Source: Cryptomeria japonica
Taxonomy: Eukaryota > Streptophyta > Pinopsida > Cupressales > Cupressaceae
Direction: 5' to 3'
DNA: 64,000 nucleotides
Assembly: GCF_030272615.1 (NCBI RefSeq)
Contig: NC_081411.1
Span: 45,831,517 to 45,895,516, forward strand
Below are positions 35,956 to 47,275 of the stretch, one piece after another (position 1 is the first letter of the stretch; every line of letters begins with the position of its first letter). Both the position numbers and the translations under genes were made by a program. Under the pieces are notes generated by a model. It worked only from the letters and a program-made list of their open reading frames with translations. It had not been told where the DNA came from and searched no databases.

Positions 35956-38900
35956 CTAGTTATCGCTTGGTGGAGGCAACTTGTCAAAAATGGATTTATA
36001 CTTTGTTCTGGCATCGGTGAGAGTGGCAGAGAGTGCATCCTTGATACTATCCATGAGTGAATTCTGAGTTTTTATGTCAGCTAATAGTGAAATCAATCCA
36101 TCTAAAGTGCTTCCCTCTGGCTGAGTGGATAAGGAGGTAGCCTTTTTGATCTGTTCTTGGATTGAGGACAAGTTTGGAATGAATAAGGTTTGAAGAGTCA
36201 TAATGTCCATCCTTATTTTGTGCTCTTCATTCCTAAGTTCCAATTGTTGAGCCATGAGTGTTTATAACTTGGTATAGAAATTCTGAATAGAATTTGGCTC
36301 AGTGGTCAATTTATTTGAGAGATCAGTGATCTCTTTCTCAATCACTTCTGTTTTATTCTTGATGTCTTTAATGAATAAAGAAAATGTACAGAGCTTTTGA
36401 AATAAATAAATAATGTGCTTGAGTTGAGGGGACAACTTAGCAATAAGTTTGACAAGTTTCACTTTACCAATAGCAATGGCTTTTTGTACCTCGTCAATCA
36501 TTTTTGTAGTGAGCTCTTTGTCCTTCAATTTGCTCAAGTATTCAGATGCGTCTACTCTAAATGTCTCAATATTATTTAGGAGTTCATCCAGTTGAATATG
36601 GATGGCTGCATCTTTTGTCACTGTAGCTTCAGGTAGCATATCTGTTAAGAGTGCTTTGGCCTTCTGAAGTACTCTATTTTTCTTTTGTATAGCCATTTGT
36701 TTCTCTTGTTCTGCTTTGGCTTTGCATAGTTCACTGAATTCAATAAGTGCTTGCCCTTTTAATTTGGATATGTCTACATTTGGCAACACAATCGCTTTTG
36801 ATAAATCTAACTTAAAACTATGCTTTTTCATTTTCTTTTCTTTAGAGGAGGAGGCTTTCACCGGTTGAACTAATACAATAGCTTGGGAGGCTTGTGCACC
36901 CTCGGTAGGTTGCTCGGTAGATGCAACACTTTTGTCGGTTTCTTTAGCCTCAGATGTAGCCTTCAGTGATTCCTTGCTTGGGGTCTCAGTGGCAACAATT
37001 TCAGTGCTTGTTGGAATTTGAGAAGTTTGTTCCCCGGTGGTTTGAGAAGTAGCTTCTCATTTGGTAGACTATTGACCCTCTTTTCCTTGTTCAGTATCCT
37101 GAGGTGTCTCGGTTGAAACATTTTGACTTACTGGAGGATAGGATTTGACTTGTTCCAAAATTGACTCACTTGACACCAGCTTGGCATAAGCATTCCCTTC
37201 TATCAGTTCCTGTTCCTGAACCTCAATATCCATGACATCCTCATCAGGTTGTATATTGTCAGCAGGATCTTGCTCGGTGATATCCACTATTTCAACTTCA
37301 CCTTGCTCAATAGTACTCTTGATTTGAAAGATTTCTTGCCATCTTTCTTTTGTTTCATTCTCTACTTCAATATAAAGGTTGTTCATCAATTTCAAGGCTC
37401 TTTGCTTGACTAGGAAGTTTGTCTGGCAGTTTTTTAGATGTTCACTTATCTCATCTATCGACATGTCTGGAAAGAGATGTGCCAGACTTCTTTCTCTTAT
37501 CTATTTTTCCGAGTCCATGACATATTTCCACCTGTTATCAATATGTAAATACAATTCTTTTGGAAGAGAATTAGTTACTTCCAATGGGACCAATTGAAAT
37601 TTCAGAAGAGTGCAGATTACAGCTTCTTCTATTTGTCGCTTTTCTGCATCAGATCTAGAGTCATATTTTACATATCTAAATGCTCCAAATCCACCATATT
37701 GTTTCAGATTTGCACAAAAATTATCAACACTATGTACATCTATCTTTTTTCTCTTAACAATCTGAAATTTACCTCCTTCTTCAGATTCGGTGTCACTAGA
37801 CTCTTTATTCAAAATGAGTCTTCGAGTAGATTTGTTATAAGTTTTTGTTACCTTTGGAATGGCAACAGTTTTTTGTTTCTTGCTCAGTGACATTGCAAAT
37901 GATCTAGTGTATGGTCACTTTATTGAAGGAGTCGGTGATACCTATGGTGTATCTTGTTTCTTCCTTTTCAAGATTTTCCCTTTTGACAACTTGGTGCTCA
38001 ATGTAATAGTTGCTTCTTGGGCTTTAGATTCCTCCTCGGTGATGGCTTGAACTCTCTTGACAGGAGTGGAGGAAGAACCTTCTCCAAATTTCTCTGTTAA
38101 TTCTTTAATCATTTTTGTTGCTTTCCTTGTAGCCTTAGGTACTACAATGTTCATCTTAACTTTTTCTTTAACTTCTTCATATGTACCGTATCTGAGCTCA
38201 GTAGCATGCCTTGGTAGTGCAAGAAATGCATCTATCTGCTGCTGTGTAATGTCAAAATCAATCTCATAACCCATAGGCAGCAAAGATTGAGTTCTCGGTT
38301 CTATAACATTAACATAGCAGTAGTCGGTGTCCACTTCAAAACATATATCATCCTTATATTTTTCCACTAATTGGGGTGGTATTTTGTGCCTGTTATGCAT
38401 CTTTTCTTGAAATTTGCTGAAGTAGTCATCCATTATACCATTGAAGTTATCACCTAGCTATTTGATGAAGTCATTGATTTGATGGGTGATTGGCTGGTGT
38501 AGCTCCCAAACTACATTACCGATTGATGGAAAGAATTTCTCAAAATAGAAAAACATGCATACCAAAAGTGATCCAAACTTTAGTGTGTTTGCCTAGTTGT
38601 TCTTCTTTGGTTTCCTTATGGTGTTGAGATTTTCAAACAGATTTTTCAACAACACTTCACATAGATCAATCTTCATACCTTTCTTCACAATTTTATAGGC
38701 TAAATCAACAGCAACATGGGGTACACTATTTTCCCTTGCCGATTGAAAGAAATAATAACCTATGACTCTAATTGCAAACTTCAGCTCTGTATCTGTGACA
38801 TTGTTCCGTTTTAGACCTCTATAATCAGATTCAACTCCGGTTAAAGTGATCAATTCCTTCTGTGAAATCATTTTTTGTGCTTGAGCATGATCAAAAATAG

Positions 38901-39315
38901 GGTAACTGGTGATCAAGTGGATGATTTCCTTGGTGATCTTGAATGGTTTCTCCTCTAACCACATAAAGTCATCATGAACTCTACTTAAAACAAATTTAAC
39001 CCACTGGGGTTTGAAGACTCGCAGGTAGGTTAGGGCTTTGGTCAATCCCTTGACTTTAATATGTTCAAACTTGCTGTCTAGTTTTCCATCAGTACATAAT
39101 TCATCATACGTGTCCTTGATCTCAACATGACGTAGTTCCTCAACTCGACACTTAGTGAAGAATCTAACATCCTCAACTAATAAAACTCTATCCGGAATGA
39201 GTGAAAATGCAGTCTTATCATCCGGTTGAGCTGCTACTTTGGGAGGTAGTGAGTATTTCAATGAGGGCTTCTCAATATTCTCAACAACAATGGGTTTCAG
39301 AATCTTAGGGGCCAT
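35956..39315 (-). pseudogene. ORF2 of element D: long conserved ORF of unknown function
   Basis: From ATG 39315 (MAPKILKPIVVENIEK) to the stop at 35956, 1120 codons in one frame without frameshift, broken by about seven nonsense codons (38593 TAG, about 38456 TAG, 37942 TAG, about 37915 TGA, 37501 TAG, 37069 TAG, 36262 TAA). Segments: N-terminal alpha/beta-looking domain with FMWLEEKPFKITKEII, a second block FQEKMHNRHKIPPQLVEKYK, a Ser/Thr/Lys/Glu-rich acidic and basic linker, and a coiled-coil C-terminus (about residues 820-1110). It aligns in order with ORF2 of element C, a clearly diverged copy, which shows it was a real coding region. No enzyme motif seen. The spacer to ORF1 (39316-39879) has no ORF. 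Confidence 0.8.
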
Positions 39316-39879
39316 TACAAACTTTGGATAATCACTAACAAAAGAACCTTAGGGTTTGAAAGATTTTAAACAGAAGACGCCTTCCACTTAGTAAATATGA
39401 AACAAATATTCGCAACTGATATGATCTGTAAAGTTGCTTGACAATGCATTGTGATTGATATAAATACCTTGAATTTCGCTTCGGAAGAGATTTGATCACC
39501 TTTGAATCGCTTCGCTCTGCTTTCTGAAAACTTGGTAAGTGTAAAATGACCACGTAAAAGCTTTAAGTACACATTTTACCTTATTGGGCTCCATCCAGTT
39601 AGGTTAGAAAACATTAAATGCACTTAGTTTCACTAAATTGATTTACCTTCCCTTTTATGCTTTTACTGAGTAGCCAGACTTTCTTTATTTACCAACTTTA
39701 TAGGCTTCCTGCATTTACCAACTGCACAGGCTTCCTGACTAGTGCACCAAAAGACTTTGATAGAATTTCAAACTTACTAATACATCTTAGCTATGTAGAT
39801 TTTGAATTAAGTACATAATAGAATAGGAACTGTTAAGATTTAACCTTGAGAGAATGCAGTCCCTTCATACCTTTACCAA

Positions 39880-41250
39880 TTAATTTGGAATAGATGCACC
39901 CAACTCGGTAGTTAAGGTGCTTTCTTCATTTGACACTATTTCCTTCTTTTTCCAAATCATCTGGAGTTTTCCTTTTATTTCTTCAATGTCTCCTCTAGGT
40001 TGATCTCTGCAATCTCTAGCCAAGTGTCCAACTTTGTGACAATGAAAGCATGCCATTCCAGGATTTCTCCATGGTCTCCAGTTGTTCATTCCAAACCTTA
40101 TCATGCAGTTGGCACTTATATGTCCATATCTTCCACAACATTCACACCATATCCTTGTATTATAATCCCATGGTACTGCAGTATATTGTCGATTAAGATC
40201 TGTATGAGTTTGGTAGCCTCTAGTATTTGTTGGGTGAGTAGACCACATATAGTTCTTCTGCTTAAACCAACACTTCTCGGTACTATGTCCATATTTATTG
40301 CTGTTTTTACAAAACCCTTTGAATTTTGCCTTCTGATAATTGCTAGTAGACTTTGTCCTACATTGGTTAGATGTGTGACCATATTTATTGCAATTGTAAC
40401 AATAACCATTGGACCTAGTGATATTCAGTTCCTTACCTTTTTTGGTTTGCCACATGTTGGCAGTATGTCCTTGTTTTCCATAGTAGTTGCAAATAGGCTT
40501 CTTTCCCTTGATGTTCTTCTTGTTTCCAGCTTGCTTTGATGATTTTCCTCTCTCGGTAATGTGGATTCCCTTCTCGGTAGAGTCTTTTCCTTTGTAACCG
40601 AGTCCTGCAACTTTGTTGGGTCTTTTTGTATTTAGTTGCTCATCCAACATCTTTGATGCTTCATAACTTTTCTTCATTGTTTCTTTGGATTTCTTCTCTG
40701 TTTCAAGTTCATTGGTCAACCTTGATACTTCAAGTTTCAATGCTTGATTCTCATCATCTTTCAGATTTGCTTCATGATGTGCATAACCCAATTGATCTGA
40801 TAGATTTTGTTGAATTACAATCATCCTTGTGATTTCATCATTCTTTTTAGATACTAATGCTTCAAGCTGTTGTTTTTCTCTTTCTATATCTCTTATGTTA
40901 TCCTCGATTGTCCTGAATGCATCAAGATTTTAAGTCATCTGTGTGCTAAAATGTTCATGTTCTCTTTTCATTGCTTTTAACTGACTAGTCAATGCTTTGT
41001 TCTTTTTTTTCAATGCTCCAATCATTTCTTCAGTCTCTTCAGATATACTATTCTCAGATGATGTCTCAATTTGTTCCACCAGCTCTTGAGAGTCCTACAA
41101 ATCATCAGACAATCTTCTTCTAACTTTCAGAGATTTTTGCATTTGTTTCTGCATGTCAGCAATCACTTGATTAGCATGATCCAATTCAGTTTGAAGATTC
41201 ACAATTCTCCAAGATTGTTTGTAGCCTTCTATTGATAAGATGTTTCTCTT
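39880..41250 (-). pseudogene. ORF1 of element D: coiled-coil protein with five zinc knuckles (Gag-like)
   Basis: The reading frame follows the primer site, with NIL-IEG text matching NLES of C; the ATG itself appears lost, so the start is approximate. The N-terminal part is a Glu/Lys/Gln-rich coiled coil with stops at about 41095 (TAG) and 40934 (TAA). The C-terminal part has five knuckle-like blocks: CNYYGKQGHTANMW (broken), CYNCNKYGHTSNQC, CKNSNKYGHSTEKC (broken), CECCGRYGHISANC and CFHCHKVGHLARDC. By position and knuckles it was the RNA-binding Gag-like protein of the element. Plus-strand ORFs across it are shadows. Confidence 0.82.
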
Positions 41251-41280
41251 TAGGCAGTTAAACCCTTTTCCAAGATTCAA

Positions 41281-41292
41281 GCTCTGATACCA
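41281..41292 (-). other. Element D primer binding site (tRNA-iMet)
   Basis: The minus strand reads TGGTATCAGAGC two bases after the 5' LTR. Confidence 0.92.
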
Positions 41293-41294
41293 AT

Positions 41295-42475
41295 TGTAAG
41301 GCCCAATATGGAAAGCTAATGTAGGGGAGGGGTGAATTAGTACTTCAAATCTTCTCTTCAATAATAACCTTACTCTTATGTATAAACTGAATATTGTTGT
41401 AACATAATATAATGCTAAAACAAATAAATAACAATCATACATGATTCACTCCATAACACATATATTTTGGTTACGTAGAATCTCCTTGTTAGAGAGAAAA
41501 ACTACGGTGGGGATGACACCCACAACTTCACTACTGCAATAATAAAGGTTGCTTAGTTAGAGCTACATGTTTAACTATTTCGGATAGCTTAACCTATTAG
41601 GAGTATCAAGATCTTTAGATCTACCTTGCGAAATGATTTTACAACCCTTATTCTAAATGTTGCACCTGGTTAAAGGCTTTACAATTTATAGACTTTGTTA
41701 GAGTCTTTTACCCTATTAAAGGTTTCTCTTACAACTCAAAATATTACAATCAAAATCTTCAAAAATATCTGCAACTTCACATCTGAAATGTTATAGCAGA
41801 TTCTATGTGCCCAAAATGAAGTTAAATTGCTTATAGCATACCTCGGTTATCCATAAATTAACTTGACAAACCCTTCTGTTTACTCTGTTCCTTGACTTTT
41901 CTTTGAAATCCTTCTCGGTGACCTCTATGTATCTCTGTCAATTATAACAGTCATAACATTATGTGCTTCCCCATGATTTTCCTTTTCACACAAGTCTTGC
42001 TTCACACACACATATTTTAATCCTCAATTCATGCTGTATAAATAGATCTCTTGTAATGGTGATCTTGTCCATGCTTCGATCTTACAAACATGATCATTAA
42101 ATGAATAAACATACAAATTATTTCATTGGATAGATGACCTCAAAATCATACAAAATCTTAAAGTGCAATTTCGAATGTGATAACAGTTTCTTGTTCCTCG
42201 ATCTTTGTAACATGTTTCCCATATGTGTCTATGTTCAATGAATCTGGTAACACGTTTCACTCGGTGTGTATTAACTCGGTATACCATCTTTGCTGCTCGG
42301 TAGACATAGAACATTACTCGGTAGACTTCTTGGTGTTTACTGGACTTTGTGACTTGTAACTTTTGTAACCGACTGCTCTGTCCTTACCGATTGAATATTT
42401 TGGTGGTATTAACCGACTAGAGTATATAGAATGACTTTGGACATAAAAGTAATGACAACTTAGTAAATATTAACA
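41295..42475 (-). repeat. Element D 5' LTR (1181 bp)
   Basis: On the minus strand TGTTAATATTTAC...CCTTACA. A TATTTATA box lies at 42037-42044. It shares the poly-T/CC motif near its 3' end with other copia-type LTRs of the window. Confidence 0.93.
42260..42322 (-). promoter_or_regulatory. Cluster of four ACCGAG motifs in the U3 of element D
   Basis: CTCGGT on the plus strand (ACCGAG on the minus, element-sense strand) occurs at 42260, 42275, 42296 and 42317, about 155-215 bases into U3 and some 220-280 bases upstream of the TATA-like box. Spacings are 15, 21 and 21 bases. Enhancer function is an inference from clustering and position. Confidence 0.45.
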
Positions 42476-42480
42476 GTGGG

Positions 42481-43125
42481 GTGCAAAGGATATCAATGGA
42501 AAGTGGGCTACCTACTAAATATGTAAGGATAGTGGATTTCAGTATTGGATTACTCTAGCCATTTGGTTTTATAAAGATGTAACATTTTGCAGCAAGTGAT
42601 TTATGGCGGCTTCGATGGATGAATTAGATTGTGAAGGGTGACTAGAAGGTGTAGTATGGTACTTGTAGGTGGAACATTGTGGTTTATGGATGGAGGAGAT
42701 GGTTGAGAAACAAAGGCGATATTGGTTGAAGGTGAAATATAAGCATATTGATTGGTAGGATTCTCACCACTAACATCAATGAAATTACCATTTTGTGTAG
42801 CCATAGGCATGATAGAATATGAGTATTTAGGAACATTAACCATTTATGTAGGAAAAGGCATAGATATCTCAACTTGGGTTGGAGAAGTCAAATGTCCAAG
42901 AAATTTTACTCAACTATGCAACTTCATAGTGTTGTTCTTCATCATGTGAGCTATATTGGTGTATAGAACATCTACACCATGTTCATCAATTATGATGTCA
43001 CTATGAGAAGGAAGTTTATTTAGTTGGGGACAGATGAGAATAACTAGCACATTCTCATAAAATCTATTCCTTCCTAATAACACAATAGTAGATATAATTG
43101 TATTCCAATAGTATTTTCATATAGA
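42481..43125. other. Unassigned sequence between element D and duplication copy 2
   Basis: It holds a minus-strand frame (about 42950-42601) rich in Pro, Ser and Asn with no recognised domain and an internal stop; possibly a Gag-like linker remnant, not supported as a gene. Confidence 0.35.
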
Positions 43126-44738
43126 AATTGTTCAACACAAACTAGTGGAAATTGTGCTAATATAAAGCTTCACATAAAATAAGGAAATTGACTAGTATGA
43201 AATTGTATTATTGCATATTATAAATTGATCCATTTCTTTTCAACTATCAGAAGCTCAAATTTGGGCCTAGTTCAAATAGTAGATATTTTAGGAAATTGTA
43301 CTAGATATTAAACCTTCTATAGTAAAGAGAAACGTTAATAAACTAAAATGCAAGTATAAATGTTACAACTAGAAAAATAAAAAATACATTTAATATTTTA
43401 ATAGTCAATTTGTCCAATTTATTTTAAAATGAGTGAAATTTGATTATGTTTAAGTTAAAAAATACAAATAAAAATTTAAAAAACATGTCAAATGAAAACA
43501 AAATATAAGTCTAACCCTTTAGGTCATTATCAAAAGCTATTCCAAAAGAGCAAATGAAGGGACTAAAGAATGTGTTAGTTACATAACATGTCTTTGTTTT
43601 TTAACCAAATCACATTATTTTTTCCTTTTTATTATTTAAAAAATGTGATTAAGTTGTAGAACATAAAACATGATCATGTCTTTGATTCAATATTATGTTC
43701 ATTAATTCTATTTGAAATTATAATTATTGCATTTTTATTTAATAAGATACAAAATTTATTATGAGATGATTCATAAATTTTTTATCTCTTCACATTGACT
43801 CTCTATGAAATCTTAATTATTATATTGTTGAAAGATAAGTAATAATTTTTTTATTCTTAAAGAATCATAAATAGAACCTTTTGTGTTAATGCTCACTTTT
43901 AGATTCTTTTCTTTAATTTCAATCTTAGATACACAAACAAATTTGTTGTAAATTATATTTTTTTCCCTTATTTTAGAAATAATGTTTTTCATATATTTCA
44001 GTAATCTAATGTAATAACTTCTGAACAATTATATATAAATTTGTTTAGTATTCTCGCTGGACTCTATTTATATAGTCAACTTTCACATCTCACTTATTAT
44101 TCTAAAATTGTTGTTATATATCTATTTCTACCAATGAATTTTAAATATATTTAATATAATCATTATTCAAATTATAAAAAAATATTTGTCATACCATTTA
44201 CACACATGGCCATGTCAATTAGCAACATTCCATTGATGACATTATTATGGTAATGAAGTTTATCAGGTGGTACATATCTTTGCTGGTAATGAACCAGCAA
44301 AGACGTGCTAAATAGTAATATAATTTAGAATCACTCACTACAGAGACAACCAGTAAATTGAGTGCTTGAGCATTTATATACAACATACGCAATTAAAAGA
44401 TGTAAATATAATAGGAAGCACATAAATTTCTCTGTTTATTTAGCATCATCATGGAAAAGAGTATACACTGATCTATTGGAGCTAATATATTCTTCATATT
44501 TCTGACTTACATTAAGACATAGATGGTTTATATGAAATCACATTAGGACATAAATGATTTCAAATAAATCACTAAACAAATCAAAACTTATAATATTCTT
44601 AAAATATTAGAGACAAAACACTATAACATGCATCCAAACATACACAATAGAGCAAGAGACAAAATGGAAGTCTGTATACCCATTTATTGCTGATAATATA
44701 AAGCAACTAATAGTACGTGCACTAAGGCTGCTTGTTTT

Positions 44739-44984
44739 TTACTTTGCGGGTGGAGGAAATGGAATGAATAGAAAAGGGCACGGAGAAGACGGAGTGCGTG
44801 GGAAGGTGAAAAAATGAGGACGAGAAGCAGACGGAGTGCGTGGGAAGGTGAAAAAAGGAGGACGAGAGGGAGGAGCCTGCAAAAGATGACGGTTTTTCTG
44901 TATATCTCTCGCAGACACACAGGCACTGAACTCCATCACCAACAAAATAGTAGCCAACACTAAAAAAGCCTGGCGAGAAAACAT
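44739..44984 (-). CDS. Small secreted proline/phenylalanine-rich repeat protein (81 aa), paralogue 2
   Basis: ATG at 44982-44984, TAA at 44739, single exon. Signal peptide with core LVLATILLVM and a good cleavage site VSA-RD; mature start RDIQKNRHLLQAPP is nearly identical to paralogue 1. It has two 14-residue units (SRPPFFTFPRTPSA, SRPHFFTFPRTPSS) and the tail PFLFIPFPPPAK with one Cys. It is exactly 14 residues shorter than paralogue 1. Both copies keep an open frame while the DNA around them has picked up indels, which argues for selection on the protein. Function unknown; apoplastic or cell-wall location is inferred from the signal peptide. Confidence 0.78.
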   Translation of the reverse strand: MFSRQAFLVLATILLVMEFSACVSARDIQKNRHLLQAPPSRPPFFTFPRTPSASRPHFFTFPRTPSSPCPFLFIPFPPPAK

Positions 44985-45064
44985 TTTAACTGCAACTAAA
45001 ACAAATTACAGAATCGTCTAAACCAAACTGTTTTGCCTTGGAGAAAATGTATGATAGGTGGGTC

Positions 45065-45076
45065 TCATATATAATA
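45065..45076 (-). promoter_or_regulatory. TATA box of secreted-protein paralogue 2
   Basis: The minus strand reads TATTATATATGA at the same distance from the ATG as in paralogue 1. Confidence 0.65.
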
Positions 45077-46510
45077 CCCTAAAAAGTGGAAACCTTTAAT
45101 TTCTGCCAAATCATTTGCACGAATGAATAGAATGGCAGTGGGCTCAACGGACAAATTTGTCTGGATTTCCATATTGTCCGGCTCATGTGTTACAAATTTG
45201 GTGATGTTACCTTAACCAGCTTCAAAAGCCATGTAACATGAAATAATCATTGTCATTAAAATTGAAGTTACAATGAGTAAGTGTGATTGGAAGAGACGAG
45301 GTCGCTGTCTTTGAGGTTCAATTAGATGTGCTCAGAGCGGCCTTTAACACCAGATGACAGTTGTTATACGCCCCTAAATGTACGTAGTTTGGCGAAAGAT
45401 ATTAAGTTTCTTAATCGAAGTAATATGATTTGGACTTGCTACCTATATTCCTTTCAGCTATATCTAAAATATGATTTTGACTTGCAACCTATTTTCCTTT
45501 CGGCTATTTTTCTTCGTACCTTTTATTCTTCCAATTGTTTTGTATAATATATAAAAAAAATGATTTCGACTTGTTTTCACGTCAAGAGTTGCAAGTGAAG
45601 TATTTATATTTGGTCTTCAGAAAAATGATTCGACTGCCTAGTCTTTCCACACATACATAAAGCACCTAAAGTTTTGGTTTTTATTTTATTTTTCTTACTT
45701 TGTAATAAATATTATTTATTTAATTTTATCAAGATAAAAATAGTATAATATTCAGGTAAAAGGAGTGGTAGAGAGGCACATTTATATAGCTTAATTACAC
45801 AATGTCTAAACAAAAAACTAAGTTTAATCAAAGTGTGATAAGTTACTATGATTCGAAAAGAAGGTGATATTCATCATCTAGTTTTCCCCAAACATTACCA
45901 ATGTTGACATAATCATTTGACTCCAAGCTAGTGAGTGGACCTTCTTTTCAAGAGGGATGTCCATGAGCTACCAAGTGGAGAATTGTGGGATAGCTGGACC
46001 TAGTCAAGGGAACTTATCTAATTCAACAAACAAAAATATATTCTCTCAAACAGAAAGAGGAAGACGAATCAACCCTCAAACACTGCTCATTTTGATTGTA
46101 CCTTGAAGACTAGCTAAATCTACTCTTATGCCCACATTAATGAGAGGATGGTTACAAAGGAATCTAGCAATAGTATAGGTTGTATTCCACCAATGATATG
46201 AAAGCTCCTAGATGAGAAACCTCAAATGCAAATTTACAATAGTCCATTTGAATCCACATAAGAACATTAGAATAGATCGTAGCTTTATAGCAAAGATACA
46301 AAATTGTGTCACACTTTTTGCCTTGATATCAATTGGACCAAGCAAACTAGGCTAATTTAGGTACCATAATTGCATTCTAAATATACTAGAATTTATGATT
46401 CTAAGTCCCAATAGAAGAATGAAATCATCATTATAGATTAAGATTTACCATAGAAAGATAAGGGAAAGCCATTGATAAATGTTAAGAGTTCTTTAATTAT
46501 GGAAAAGTAT

Positions 46511-46924
46511 GTTTATGTACCTATTGCACCTTTACAACTCACTCCCAATTTTCTCAATTGAGAGAATGGGGACCCCCTTTTCCTCTTTTGACCTTGCTAT
46601 TTTTTCTCATTTTATTTTATTTAATTCTTTCTTTCCTTCTTTTTTTACCCTCTTTCTTGTTTCTTCTGACCCATTTCAGGCATTCGAGGATTCATGTTAG
46701 TTTTTGTGTGTTCCCTTCTAAGAGCCCTCATTTAGCGATCAAGCATGGGGGTATCAATGGACCCTCATTTAGGGATCAAGCATGGGGCATATCATGTGCA
46801 TGTACCTCTATGTGCATGCAATACCCTTTTTGCCCAATAGGGGCTAGGCCCATTACCTACCACTTGAGGTGTATTTAATGCACTCAAGTTCTATACAGAT
46901 GTCTAGTTTGAAGGAGGGACAAAA
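46511..46924. other. Pyrimidine-rich stretch and 36-bp tandem duplication
   Basis: It contains a T/C-rich run (about 46580-46680) and two copies of CCCTCATTTAG-GATCAAG, each followed by CATGGGG (from 46727 and 46762). It may be the 3' LTR start of remnant F, but no clear boundary is seen. ORFs here are chance. Confidence 0.45.
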
Positions 46925-47275
46925 ACCCCTAATTCTTTTCAGAGATACTCAAAGGTATCTTTTTCTAGTACCTTGGGAAAGATGTATGCAAACTGATCCT
47001 TTGTAGGCACATATCCCAATTTGACTTCTTTCTCTCCAACCTTCTCTCTTAAGAAATGATACCGAATAGATATATGTTCATTCCCTAAGTGCATTAGTCA
47101 AGAAGCCCTAATTTATCTCAGAGATACTCAAATCTATCCTTTGCTAGTGCCTCGGGAAAGATGTCTATAATCTAATCCTTTGTACAAACATATTCCAATT
47201 TGGCTTCTTTCTCTCCAACCTTATCTCTTAAGAAATGATGCTGAATAGATATGTGTTTACTCCTTGGGTGCATTA
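46925..47275 (-). repeat. Tandem duplication of the RNase H C-terminal end in F
   Basis: About 46925-47095 and 47100-47275 both encode the block ISI-HFLR-KVGEKE-KL-YV-TKD followed by FEYL, with clear divergence. Only the higher-coordinate copy (47100-47275) is contiguous with the RNase H core. Confidence 0.75.

Larger units (their letters stand above)
34469..42475 (-). mobile_element. Element D: pol-less LTR retroelement, relative of element C
   Basis: A complete 8007-bp minus-strand element. 5' LTR 42475-41295, tRNA-Met primer site, ORF1 (about 41250-39880), ORF2 (39315-35956), several polypurine tracts, 3' LTR 35655-34469. The perfect target duplication GTGGG lies at 34464-34468 and 42476-42480. 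LTRs differ by about 5% by eye plus a small indel. No protease, integrase, RT or RNase H motif is present. Layout and ORF content match element C. Confidence 0.92.
43126..46510. repeat. Segmental duplication, copy 2
   Basis: Same-orientation match of 22680-27250, containing the 81-aa secreted-protein gene. It lacks the LINE-like insert, about 250 bases near 44280, and one unit of the tandem duplication found in copy 1. Confidence 0.85.
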
